From the NCBI GenBank assembly GCA_015272205.1, contig JACYMB010000246.1, positions 1 through 39,866 on the forward strand: a stretch of DNA of 39,866 nt. Reading direction: 5' to 3'. Source of the stretch: Synechococcales cyanobacterium T60_A2020_003 (lineage in GTDB: Bacteria; Cyanobacteriota; Cyanobacteriia; RECH01). Numbering within the stretch: position 1 is the stretch's first letter; every line of letters starts with the position of its first letter. Below are positions 1 through 8,657 of the stretch, piece by piece. Made by a program: the position numbers and the translations under genes. The notes beneath the pieces were generated by a model. That model searched no databases and was not told where the DNA came from. It worked only from the letters and a program-made list of their open reading frames with translations.

Positions 1-60
1 AGAGCGATCTGGGGAAGCCCGCGCTCTACCCGATAGGGTGAGCGTCGGGAGGATGTCACC
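1..60 (+). mobile_element. Probable right end of an IS200/IS605-type (TnpB) element, cut by the window edge
   Basis: Frame 1 from base 1 reads an 11-codon tail ending WGSPRSTR and a TAG at 34-36, resembling C-termini that I recall for cyanobacterial TnpB reading frames. Overlapping it is a strong hairpin at 18-49: CCCG/CGGG, CGCTC/GAGCG and ACCC/GGGT stems, GATA loop, one bulged T per side. GGGAGGATGTCAC follows. Subterminal hairpins of this kind mark right ends in IS200/IS605 elements and form part of the TnpB guide RNA. The identification rests on remembered family resemblance; the rest of the element lies outside the window. Confidence 0.42.
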
Positions 61-90
61 AGCAAAGCCAGGTTGGTCATAAATCTAAAC

Positions 91-141
91 TGTCATTAAG
101 TTCTCACTGTCATTAAGTTCTCACTGTCATTAAGTTCTCAC
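91..141 (+). repeat. Three perfect tandem copies of a 17-bp repeat
   Basis: The unit TGTCATTAAGTTCTCAC occurs at 91-107, 108-124 and 125-141 without a mismatch or spacer. It ends 8 bp before the Shine-Dalgarno sequence (AAGGAGG, about 149-155) of the following interrupted epimerase gene, so it occupies that gene's leader or promoter. Perfect copies suggest recent slippage expansion. No known operator is recognised in the unit. Confidence 0.9.
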
Positions 142-160
142 TCTGAAGAAGGAGGAAACC

Positions 161-1009
161 GTGAAATTAGGCACGGTTGTCGTTACTGGAGCCAATGGGC
201 AAGTCGGACATACGCTTCTCCCAGTCCTTCAAGAACAGTGGGACGTGATCGCCTTAGTACGTTCTCCAGTATCCCTTCCAGTGATGGAGGTTATTCCAGA
301 CTGGATTCATTCGTCCAGTACCCAAGGGGCGATCGCCCAGGCCGATGCCGTTGTCCACCTCGCAGGAAGTTTAAAGCCTAAAAAGGGGGATTACGTGGGT
401 GCAAATGTTTGAACAACCGCTGCTGTTCGATCCGCTTTAAATCCAGAAAAAAACCAGCGTGTCGTTTTTTTAAGCTATGTTGGTGCCTCAGAACAATCGT
501 CAAACGCCTACCTATCCACCAAAGCTCAGGCGGAACGCCTCTTACTTGCGTCTAGCAATCCGGTCACGATTTTTCGCTGCACCCACATTATCGGGTCTCC
601 CAAACGCCCTGGTTCCACTGCGGAAAGCCTGATTAGCAAGCATGGGAAAGCCGTTTCTGTGCTAGGTTCCGGACAACAGCAGGTCGCTCCTATCTGTCTA
701 GACGACGTGGTTTCCGCCATTCTCGCAGCCCTCAATCAACCGCAGGCTGGGATCTTTGAATTGGCAGGCCCAGACGCCTTATCAATGGATGCGTTAGTTG
801 CGCTGCTCAATGCGAATCCATCCGTGCAGATCAATCATCTCCCCCCGTGGCTTGCGAGAAAACTGCCTTGGGTTCTTCGAGATTTGCCTACGGCTCTCGT
901 GGAGGTAATGATGGCGGATAGCCTCGGGAATTCAGATGCCGCGATCGCGACCTTTGATCTGCAACTTACGGCTTTGCACCAGATATGGGCATCGATGCCG
1001 TCGCTTTAG
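161..1009 (+). pseudogene. NAD(P)-dependent epimerase/dehydratase-like (atypical SDR) gene with one in-frame TGA
   Basis: A 282-codon reading frame starts with GTG at 161 behind AAGGAGG and is interrupted only at codon 84 (TGA, 410-412). The same frame continues unshifted to TAG at 1007-1009. The N-terminus has a Rossmann glycine motif, TGANGQVG (residues 9-16), and DAVVHLAGS further on. After the stop, YLSTK (Tyr117, Lys121) fits the SDR YxxxK pair, and the C-terminal part reads like NmrA/NAD-binding epimerases. The motif around the stop, GANV*TT, is typically NVxTT in this family with Glu common at the stop position; GAA to TGA is a single change. It may be a young pseudogene, a readthrough site or a sequencing error. 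Substrate unknown. Confidence 0.8.
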
Positions 1010-1024
1010 GGCTGTAGAACAAGC

Positions 1025-2101
1025 TTAACGGCGGGTGTCGAGGTACATCTGAGCCGCACAAATGCTTGCACCTATTAATCCAACTTTTGGATTCAAGACA
1101 ACATGCACTGGAATTTGCTCCATCACCCCCCGTAACCGCCCTTTGGCGGTAAAGGTGCGCATAAACGTTCCATTTTGAATCAGGGGAAGAATCTTGGCAG
1201 AAATCCCGCCGGCCACATATAGCCCGCCAAAGGGCAAGATTTTGAGCGCTAAGTTTCCGGCTTCGGCTCCATAGGCTTCTACAAAGAGGCGCATGGCCTG
1301 TTCGCAGAGAAAATCATGACCTGCGACCGCCGCTTTGGAAACCTCGGCGGCCAGGTCAACGCGCTTTTCCGATTGCCCCATGTCGTGCTTCCAGGTTTTA
1401 TAAATTTCGGCAAGGGCAGGGGATTCGTGATCGGGGTCGCGATCGCGCAGGAATTCATAAATCCCCACAATTCCTAATCCAGACACCACCCGCTCTACCG
1501 ATACTCGATCGATGTTGTGGAGTTCTTTCAGATAGCGCAGAAGTTGAAAATCTAGTTCCGACCGTGGTGCAAAGTCGGCATGGGATCCTTCGCTGGCAAA
1601 CACCTGGTAGCGTCCGCCACCAATGGGCGTGAGAAAACCTTGCCCTAGGCCCGTGCCTGCGCCAATCACGGCAATCGGTGCAGCCGGATCGGCAGGAACC
1701 GCTTGTAAGGTTTCCACATCGCGATCGGTCAGGCCAAGAACGCCAAACCCGATGGCGACAAAGTCATTAATCAGCTTGACCTTGGGAATTCCTAAATCGT
1801 CTTCAAGGCGATCGCTCGACAATGACCAACTCAAATTGGTCAGTTCAGACGTGTTGCGGACAACAGGACCTGCAATCCCAAAACAGGCAACCTCCGGTCG
1901 AATCGGCTCATGAAAGATCAGCTCCACCGCCATCAGAAACTTTTGAACCATGGGAACCAGATCCGGAAAGGACTGACTGGGATAGGTTTCCTCGTACAGA
2001 GGAGTGAACTGGGGCAGAGGTTGATGTTCGACAAACGTTGCTTTTGCAAGACGCAAAATTGTTTTTGTCCCGCCAATATCGCCCGCTAAGAGGATAGCCA
2101 T
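1025..2101 (-). CDS. glk: Glucokinase
   Basis: This 358-residue cytoplasmic enzyme phosphorylates glucose with ATP to glucose 6-phosphate, feeding glycolysis and the oxidative pentose phosphate pathway. The N-terminal phosphate-binding loop GDIGGTKT is at residues 7-14, INDF with the likely catalytic Asp113 at 111-114, GAGTGLGQG at 148-155 and EGSHADFAPR at 171-180. All match the Glk (PF02685) family rather than ROK kinases, and the length is normal. The start is the ATG at 2101; no strong ribosome-binding site is visible. It converges on the interrupted epimerase gene, 15 bp away, and is divergent from feoA across a 0.7-kb gap. Confidence 0.95.
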   Translation of the reverse strand: MAILLAGDIGGTKTILRLAKATFVEHQPLPQFTPLYEETYPSQSFPDLVPMVQKFLMAVELIFHEPIRPEVACFGIAGPVVRNTSELTNLSWSLSSDRLEDDLGIPKVKLINDFVAIGFGVLGLTDRDVETLQAVPADPAAPIAVIGAGTGLGQGFLTPIGGGRYQVFASEGSHADFAPRSELDFQLLRYLKELHNIDRVSVERVVSGLGIVGIYEFLRDRDPDHESPALAEIYKTWKHDMGQSEKRVDLAAEVSKAAVAGHDFLCEQAMRLFVEAYGAEAGNLALKILPFGGLYVAGGISAKILPLIQNGTFMRTFTAKGRLRGVMEQIPVHVVLNPKVGLIGASICAAQMYLDTRR

Positions 2102-2833
2102 TTCAATTTATTCCAATTCTCACGACGAAACGCATCATTGCAACTCACACAGCATTTTGGGATACGTTCCCACAAATGGCACGTCGGATTAGCGATCGCG
2201 GCTACTCCTTAACGTTACTTGAGGTAGACGCCTTCTCGAATGTTGACGTGCGAAGGTTCAGCAGACGGAAGCCCCGCAACGATCACTGCTCCTGACTTCC
2301 CAGGGGTTGAAAACATTCGTTTCCACTATTCTATGCGTCTTCTTTAGCAAACCTAAAGATTGAATTGCACTACAGATTTCTAGCCCCCCGATCAATAATG
2401 CCCTTATTGAGAATGAGAAGAAGATTTCAATATTTACAATCCTAAAATTTCGCAATAAGAAGATTCATCGAGGGGTTCTCATAATCATGAAAACTCTAAA
2501 GCGTTTCTACGGGGCTTTCGCCCTTTGATGAAAAAGACTCACCGCAGAGTAGGCCACTTCATGACAAATCAGACGCAGGCATGGGTACCAGGTACTCGAT
2601 CCTTTCATTAAAGCTGTCCATTCGGGAACTCAGTCCTAATCAAGGGCGTATACCTTCTTTAATTATTTTGGGAAAACCTAAATAGCTATCCTATACACCC
2701 TCTATAGAGAATCTACACACCGCGAGATCCACTCCCGAGTTCTAAACTTGTTCCACAAATAAGTTCTCCATAGTCCTATGCAACCCAGATTCCATCTGAT
2801 AGAATTAATGCAAATCTTTATCAATAAATCCGT
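2102..2833. other. Long spacer between glk and feoA
   Basis: This 732-bp stretch holds no convincing gene. It must contain the divergent promoters of glk and feoA. A 13-codon frame starting ATG at 2487 (MKTLKRFYGAFAL) and a 65-codon minus frame at 2258-2455 are present, but neither shows family resemblance. The only regulatory candidate found is the weak Fur-like site listed separately. Confidence 0.6.
2798..2816 (+). promoter_or_regulatory. Candidate weak Fur box upstream of feoA
   Basis: GATAGAATTAATGCAAATC matches the 19-bp Fur consensus (GATAATGATAATCATTATC) at 11 of 19 positions, with both outer blocks conserved. It lies 17 bp before the feoA ATG. Ferrous uptake operons are commonly Fur-repressed, so the place fits, but the match is weak and could be chance in AT-rich DNA. 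Confidence 0.25.
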
Positions 2834-3097
2834 ATGACACTATCTGAATTACGAGCGGGTGAGACAGCCATTGTTGAGCAAGTGAACGGTGAACAGTATG
2901 ATGCGGCTCTTGCCTGCCGCCTAACGGCTATGGGGATCAGCGCCAATCGTTCCGTTAAGGTGCTACGAAAAGCCATATTAGGAGGACCACTTCACATTCA
3001 GGTCGGTGCTACAACGGAGGTTGCAATTCGACGCAGAGAAGCAAATCATATTTTGGTTCGCACGGTAGAAACCCTCGAAGCATTCTGCCAAGATTAA
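2834..3097 (+). CDS. feoA: Ferrous iron transport protein FeoA
   Basis: An 87-residue cytoplasmic SH3-like protein that is thought to modulate the FeoB ferrous iron transporter. The sequence has the usual FeoA pattern: an N-terminal MTLSELRAGETAIV strand, a central LTAMGI segment followed by the basic VKVLRKAILGGPLHIQV, and a closing EVAIRRREANHILV. Length is typical. The start is the ATG at 2834. It lies 70 bp upstream of feoB on the same strand and is almost certainly cotranscribed with it. A weak Fur-like site precedes it. Confidence 0.93.
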   Translation: MTLSELRAGETAIVEQVNGEQYDAALACRLTAMGISANRSVKVLRKAILGGPLHIQVGATTEVAIRRREANHILVRTVETLEAFCQD

Positions 3098-3167
3098 TCT
3101 GCCAGTGGTTGGATGCTGGCCTTCTGTCTGTTGACTTGACTTCAATTCTAGGTTCTAGGAAGCGTGC

Positions 3168-5015
3168 ATGATTCAAGCGGGCAATGATCTTGGCCATGCC
3201 AGTGTGACGCAGGCGGATAATTCTGGCAAACGTATTGTCCTGATTGGTATGCCGAATACAGGCAAATCAACTTTCTTCAACCGCCTGACCAACGCCTCGG
3301 CAACGGTGGGAAACTGGCCAGGAATGACCGTTGCATTACTTCAAGCCAACGTCGTGATCGGCGGAATCCCAACTGAAGTTGTGGACTTACCCGGAATTTA
3401 CAATCTCAATGGCTTCTCAGAGGACGAAGCGGTTGTCCGCCAGTTTTTAGAAAACTTTTCAGTGAATTTGATCGTGGTCGTGATGAACGCAACTCAAATC
3501 GATCGCCAAATTCGCTTACTTTTACAAGTTCAAGCCCTAGGTGTCCCGATCCTGGCGATTCTCAATATGGTCGATGAGGCTCAGAGCTACGGTATTGAGA
3601 TCGATGCTGAAGAACTCGCTCGGCGTTTGAGCGTACCCGTTCTTTTGTTAAGCGCAAAGTACGGCCAGGGTTATCACAACGTTTATGCCGCGATCGCCCA
3701 TGCTCTAAGACAAGAACCTGCTTCTTACCATATCCACCACCTTGAAGACCGTTTAGCCCAATTTCCAGAGCTTCCTGGGGAAACCATAGATGCGCTCTTA
3801 GTTGGTGCGGTCAAGATGCCTACTCATAGGGCGTTAAATCTCACCGCCAGCCTCGATCGGCTACTCTTACATCCTATTTTGGGGTTACCTTTATTTCTTC
3901 TCGGAATATTTCTCACCTTTTGGCTGATTTGGACCGTCGGATTGCCAGCCCAAGACGTGATGGGATGGTTAACAGGTGGATTACAAACCTATCTCATTGA
4001 GCCGCTCATTAGTCCTCTCCCCCCGGTGATCCAGGATCTGATCCTCAACGGACTTTGGAACGGGGTAGCCACCGTTGCGTCCTTTGTCCCCCTAATTCTG
4101 CTGTTCTTCGTCCTGATGGCGATTCTAGAGGATAGTGGATATCTCTCTCGCTCAGCCTATTTAATGGATGCGTTAATGGAGCGGTTGGGGTTAGATGGGC
4201 GCAGCTTTGTCATGCAAATGCTGGGGTTTGGCTGTAATGTACCTGCCCTCATGGGTACGCGCGTGATGCGATCGCGCCCTCTCCGGTTGCTGACCATGCT
4301 GATCGTGCCTTTCTCCCTCTGTTCGGCTCGACTGCAAGTATTCGTGTTTATTCTGGCAGCGGTATTTCCCGATCGGCGAGGGGCGATCGCCCTATTCTCG
4401 CTCTATCTGCTCAGCTTTCTAGTAGCCTTGCTCACAGCGGCGCTTTTCCAACGGGTCTTCAAGCATGAGGAACCCTTTGTTCTAGAATTACCCCCCTATC
4501 GGTTTCCAACCATGGGGCAAGTATTCAAAAGAAGCTGGTTAGAAGTTAGAGATTTTCTCACTCGATCCTCTGGGTTTATTCTGTTTGGCTGTGTAGCCGT
4601 GTGGATGGTGACCAACCTACCACCAGGAGCTACAGGATTAGACACCGTTGGCGGGCAAATTGGGCAGTTGTTAGATCCGGTGATGCGTCCTCTTGGGATT
4701 CCGCCCCAACTTACCCTGGCTCTGATTTTTGGATTTGTAGCGAAGGAAGTTGTTGTCGGTGCGCTAGCCGTGATCTACGGATCAACGGATGCCACTGTCA
4801 GTCAAACGATTGCGGAGCAAATCACCTTTGCCCAAGGCTACAGCTTTTGTATTTTTTGCCTCCTCTACACCCCTTGCCTAGCAACCGTAGCCACCTTGCT
4901 GAGCGAATCGAAATCCTGGAGATTTACGCTGTTTTCGGTGGGATTTTCCCTCGGCTTGGCTTGGTGCGCTAGTTTCATCTTCTACCAAAGCGTTTTACGG
5001 CTAGGTTTCACGTAA
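3168..5015 (+). CDS. feoB: Ferrous iron transporter FeoB
   Basis: A 615-residue inner-membrane Fe(II) transporter with an N-terminal GTPase domain. G1 is GMPNTGKS (28-35), the G2 Thr lies in NWPGMTV (49-55), G3 is DLPG (73-76), G4 NMVD (133-136) and G5 SAK (162-164). The membrane part begins near residue 235 and carries the family gate motifs GFGCNVPALMGTR and CSARLQVFVF, plus KEVVVGALAV. It is shorter than the approximately 770-residue E. coli protein, as is common in cyanobacteria. The start ATG at 3168 is the first in frame. It is the second gene of feoAB and probably iron-responsive. Confidence 0.96.
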   Translation: MIQAGNDLGHASVTQADNSGKRIVLIGMPNTGKSTFFNRLTNASATVGNWPGMTVALLQANVVIGGIPTEVVDLPGIYNLNGFSEDEAVVRQFLENFSVNLIVVVMNATQIDRQIRLLLQVQALGVPILAILNMVDEAQSYGIEIDAEELARRLSVPVLLLSAKYGQGYHNVYAAIAHALRQEPASYHIHHLEDRLAQFPELPGETIDALLVGAVKMPTHRALNLTASLDRLLLHPILGLPLFLLGIFLTFWLIWTVGLPAQDVMGWLTGGLQTYLIEPLISPLPPVIQDLILNGLWNGVATVASFVPLILLFFVLMAILEDSGYLSRSAYLMDALMERLGLDGRSFVMQMLGFGCNVPALMGTRVMRSRPLRLLTMLIVPFSLCSARLQVFVFILAAVFPDRRGAIALFSLYLLSFLVALLTAALFQRVFKHEEPFVLELPPYRFPTMGQVFKRSWLEVRDFLTRSSGFILFGCVAVWMVTNLPPGATGLDTVGGQIGQLLDPVMRPLGIPPQLTLALIFGFVAKEVVVGALAVIYGSTDATVSQTIAEQITFAQGYSFCIFCLLYTPCLATVATLLSESKSWRFTLFSVGFSLGLAWCASFIFYQSVLRLGFT

Positions 5016-5126
5016 TCACCGCAAAGATTAGTCCACCATGCATTGCGCTTGCAAAGGGCACGTTACCCGCAATTCTAGGAAATAGACACGCATTCCAGAA
5101 TTCAGAGTTTGCTACTGGAAGGCTTT

Positions 5127-5981
5127 TTACAGATTTCTAGCGTCAAAGGTATTGCACTGATTCGGATCGCCCGTTTTTACTCCTTGGGTAAACCAGCGCA
5201 CCCGCTGAGCCGATGTGCCGTGAGTAAAGGAATCAGGAACGGCATAGCCTTGCGCCTGTTTTTGAAGGCGATCGTCACCAATGCTGGCGGCTGCATTCAG
5301 GGCTTCTTCGATATCGCCTGGTTCCAAGCTGACGTTATCGCTTTGCTGCGTATATGCTGCCCATACCCCTGCTAAACAATCGGCCTGTAATTCTAAACGC
5401 ACTGATAGCTCATTGGCTTGGACTTTGCTGCTACGTTGCTGCATTCTTTGCACCTGGTCAGAAATGCCCAGCAAGTTCTGGACATGATGGCCGACTTCAT
5501 GGGCAATCACGTAGGCTTGAGCGAAGTCACCCGGCGCACCATGACGATTTTTCAGATCATCGTAGAAGCTTAGATCAATGTAGAGTTTCTGATCCAACGG
5601 GCAATAGAAAGGCCCCATCGCCGCTTGAGCATAGCCGCAACCGGATTGTACTGTTCCGGTAAACAACACTAGGGTCGGTTCCTGGTAGTTGCCACCCATT
5701 TTCCGAAAAATTTGGCTCCAAGTGTCTTCAGTGTCGGCTAACACAACGGACACAAATTCAACCAGCTCTTGCTGTTCAGGAGAATCAATCTGGGCGCTGG
5801 GAGGCGCACTCGTGGTGACCTGAGATGCCTGATCTAGGACAATGCTAGGATCTCCACCGAGGAGGGCAATGATTACGGCTAAGATGATCATGCCAATGCC
5901 GCCACCGACAACTGGAACGCCTACGCTTCGTCCGCGCCGATCTTCGACATTGCTGCTCCTGCGTCCCATTTGCCAACGCAT
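5127..5981 (-). CDS. Neutral zinc metallopeptidase (YpfJ family), membrane anchored
   Basis: A 284-residue protein of the PF04228 neutral zinc metallopeptidase family. A basic N-terminus (MRWQMGRRSSNVEDRRGRS) is followed by one membrane segment at about residues 24-43, so the catalytic domain probably faces the periplasm. The zinc site HEVGH is at 161-165, and ELQAD (197-201) likely supplies the third ligand or downstream acidic residue. Family features GCGYAQAAMGPFYCPLD (114-130) and DPNQCNTF near the C-terminus are present. Natural substrates are unknown. It stands alone, converging on feoB and upstream of nothing in the same operon. Confidence 0.9.
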   Translation of the reverse strand: MRWQMGRRSSNVEDRRGRSVGVPVVGGGIGMIILAVIIALLGGDPSIVLDQASQVTTSAPPSAQIDSPEQQELVEFVSVVLADTEDTWSQIFRKMGGNYQEPTLVLFTGTVQSGCGYAQAAMGPFYCPLDQKLYIDLSFYDDLKNRHGAPGDFAQAYVIAHEVGHHVQNLLGISDQVQRMQQRSSKVQANELSVRLELQADCLAGVWAAYTQQSDNVSLEPGDIEEALNAAASIGDDRLQKQAQGYAVPDSFTHGTSAQRVRWFTQGVKTGDPNQCNTFDARNL

Positions 5982-6205
5982 AATAAATCTCCTGTGTTTT
6001 AGAAGTCCACAATCTGTTACTGCTAAAAACAGATGGTTTTAACGAAAACTGCTGAATATAGTCTAAAAATAGTGCTTTTGAATAAGACACAGCCTAGTCA
6101 GCACCCTGATTTTAGAGCAATAGAGGCGGCATTTCAGCAATCTTCATGCTTTGTTTCCAATTAGGCATCGTACGAGGTTTTGCCTTCCCCTGACGGAAGA
6201 TGCGC

Positions 6206-7900
6206 TTACCGCAGCGATCGCCGTGCCGATTGACTCACCCAATCCACCGCAAAGGTGAGCAGTACAAAGCATGCTAAGGTAACAACCACACTCGAATAGT
6301 CAAAACTGCTGAGTTGCTCGGTCAGCAATCGTCCCAAGCCTCCTGCTCCGACTAATCCTACGATTACCGTTTCGCGCATACAGACTTCCCACCGATAGAG
6401 AATGTAGGCCAGAAATTTAGTGAAGTTGATGGGAAGCACACCGTACAGCAGGACAAGCGGTGAGGATGCGCCCTGTGCTTGCAGGGCTATCAACGGACGC
6501 TGATCGAGGTTTTCGTTGACCTCCGCCATGAGTCGCCCCAGAATGCCCAAGTTATGAATCCCTAGAGCGATCGCTCCTGGCAAAATACCGGGAAAGATCA
6601 CATACAAAATCACCAGTGCCCAGATCGGAGCTGGAATCGCCCGACAGACCAATAGCGTGAACCGACTCCCGATCAGCGTTAGCCAAGCCCCCGCGCGACG
6701 ACGTCCCGCCATACGCCCCGAACTAAAAAGCCCCCCCGGCAGAAAAAACGTCCGCGCCGCCGGAAACGAGAACAGGATGCTGCCAACGCCTGCAAGGGCG
6801 ATCGCCAGAATTGACATGGCAACCGTTTGCCAGGACAGGATTAGGAGCGATCGCCCTTCGGACAGTTCAAACGTTGGTGGAAATGCATCCTCTCCCATCG
6901 CTTGTAAAAGCGTGAATGTGCGCGGTGACCAGAGTTTACTGGCGTCAGCCCCAACACTCCAAAAGCACAGGGGAATTAGCACTGCTAAACCCACTAATGT
7001 CAGCACGATCCATGGATCACGAATCGACACCATCCGTCGCCATCCCTGCGTTTTTTTCAGGTTGAAATCCAGCCGACTAGGGGAACCAAGGTGATGTCGA
7101 AGTAGCGCACTCAGCACATCGACCGTTCCATTGAGCAAAATCAGCGCATAAAACAGCGTCCACAGTTGCTCATATCGCAGCGATTGCAAACTCAGAAAAA
7201 TTTCGTAACCTAATCCGCCCGCACCAATAATGCCCAACACCGCCGCCGACCGGATCGAGCACTCAAAGCGGTAAAAGGTATAGGACAGCAGGTTCAAAAA
7301 TGCCTGGGGTAGGAGGGTATAGGCAAAAGCCGTTAACGGAGCAACGCCGCTGTTCAGGAGCGCATCAAGAGGCTCGCGCGGCGTTTCGTCTAAAATTTCT
7401 GAGAATATCTTGGCGACGATCGCACCGTAGGGAAGGGCGATCGCCAAAATTCCCACTAGGGGATCAAGCCCCAGAATGTTGATGAAAAAGAGTCCCCAAA
7501 TCAGTTCATGAATCGCCCGGGGAAGTGCCAAAGCGGATCGGATCGCGCCCCAAAAACAGCGACGGTAAGGCTGACGGGGTAGCACTGCATCCCACCAGAT
7601 TTCCGAAGCCAAAATGCCACCCAAAATGCCTAAACCTACACTTAGTACCGTACCGCAAACGGCATAGGCCAACGTTACCCAGGTCGCTGCCCAAACGATT
7701 GGCAGAAATTCAGCGCTAGTATCCGGATGCAGGCTAGCCTGGAGAAATCCTTCCAGTTGAGGCAAGCCTCCAGGGTTAAACAGTTCCTTGCCAAAAACAC
7801 CTGCCGTGACTAGCGAGAAGGCGATCGCCCCAATGAATCCCCCGATCCAGAGCGTTCGAGCTGTCAAGAGTGGCGGACGGGGTAGGCTAGCGGTTGTCAC
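6206..7900 (-). CDS. phnE: PhnE-type ABC transporter permease, two domains fused in one chain
   Basis: A 564-residue integral membrane protein made of two consecutive PhnE-type permease units. Each unit ends with a GAGGLG motif (226-231 and 518-523), and each has a cytoplasmic EAA-like loop (around EILDETPREPLDALL at 168-182 and EVNENLDQRPLIALQ in the second half). Typical PhnE proteins of about 260-290 residues act as dimers; here one chain supplies both halves. It is the last gene of the three-gene phnD-phnC-phnE operon, overlapping phnC by 14 bases. The substrate follows that of the binding protein: phosphonate, phosphite or selenate. No C-P lyase or phosphite dehydrogenase gene is present in the window. 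Confidence 0.9.
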   Translation of the reverse strand: MTTASLPRPPLLTARTLWIGGFIGAIAFSLVTAGVFGKELFNPGGLPQLEGFLQASLHPDTSAEFLPIVWAATWVTLAYAVCGTVLSVGLGILGGILASEIWWDAVLPRQPYRRCFWGAIRSALALPRAIHELIWGLFFINILGLDPLVGILAIALPYGAIVAKIFSEILDETPREPLDALLNSGVAPLTAFAYTLLPQAFLNLLSYTFYRFECSIRSAAVLGIIGAGGLGYEIFLSLQSLRYEQLWTLFYALILLNGTVDVLSALLRHHLGSPSRLDFNLKKTQGWRRMVSIRDPWIVLTLVGLAVLIPLCFWSVGADASKLWSPRTFTLLQAMGEDAFPPTFELSEGRSLLILSWQTVAMSILAIALAGVGSILFSFPAARTFFLPGGLFSSGRMAGRRRAGAWLTLIGSRFTLLVCRAIPAPIWALVILYVIFPGILPGAIALGIHNLGILGRLMAEVNENLDQRPLIALQAQGASSPLVLLYGVLPINFTKFLAYILYRWEVCMRETVIVGLVGAGGLGRLLTEQLSSFDYSSVVVTLACFVLLTFAVDWVSQSARRSLR

Positions 7901-8657
7901 CGGATTCTCCCAGACGGTACAAATCGGTCAGCATCTCCGGGGCGATCGCCGCTGTCGGTGCATCAAACTGAAGGCGTCCATCCCGCAAACCCATGACGCG
8001 ATCGCAAAACTCCAGTGCCAGATCGACAGAGTGCAAACTCACCACTAAGGTTTTGCCCGATTCTTTCACCAAATCACTGAGAAGCTGCATCACCTCGCGA
8101 CTGCGCTGAGGATCGAGGCTAGACACGGGTTCATCGGCTAGGATTACGAGGGGATTTTGTACCAAAACACGGGCGATCGCCACTCGTTGCTGTTGTCCCC
8201 CCGATAGTTGATCGGTGCGCGTGTAAATTTTTTCGGGAATACCTACGCGTTCTAAGGCTTGCAGGGCTATACCAACCTCTTGGGGATAAATCAACGACAG
8301 CATCGCCTTCAAAAACGACCAGCGCCCCAAATGTCCTGCATTGACGTTATGGATCACTTGCAGCGTATCCACCAAATGCAACTGTTGGTAAATCGTACCG
8401 ATGTGCCGCTGCACCCGCCGCAACTGACGAGGGGAAAGTTGTCCTAGGGAATAGCCTAAGGCCAGAACCTCTCCCTCGGTTGGATACAAAGTTCCATTTA
8501 GCAACCGCAACAGCGTACTTTTTCCCACCCCGCTTGACCCAACTAGCGCGACCCGCTCTCCCTCAAAAATCTGAAACGACAGATTCGCCAACGCTGGGAA
8601 CCCTCCGAACCGCTGGTTCACCTGCCGCACCTCAAACATCGGGGGTTTCTGCACCAT
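7887..8657 (-). CDS. phnC: PhnC-type ABC transporter ATP-binding protein
   Basis: A 256-residue cytoplasmic ATPase that powers the import system. Walker A GSSGVGKS is at 40-47, the ABC signature LSGGQ at 151-155, Walker B VILADEP at 171-177 and the switch His in [11 protein letters not shown] further on. The arrangement is that of PhnC. Its ATG overlaps the phnD stop by one base (TAATG), and its 3' end overlaps phnE by 14 bases, so the three genes are probably translationally coupled and made in fixed proportion. Confidence 0.93.
   Translation of the reverse strand: MVQKPPMFEVRQVNQRFGGFPALANLSFQIFEGERVALVGSSGVGKSTLLRLLNGTLYPTEGEVLALGYSLGQLSPRQLRRVQRHIGTIYQQLHLVDTLQVIHNVNAGHLGRWSFLKAMLSLIYPQEVGIALQALERVGIPEKIYTRTDQLSGGQQQRVAIARVLVQNPLVILADEPVSSLDPQRSREVMQLLSDLVKESGKTLVVSLHSVDLALEFCDRVMGLRDGRLQFDAPTAAIAPEMLTDLYRLGESGDNR

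Noticed and set aside
2487-2528. 13-codon leader-peptide-like frame upstream of feoA
   Set aside because: It lies 300 bp from feoA with no attenuator structure or regulatory codons.
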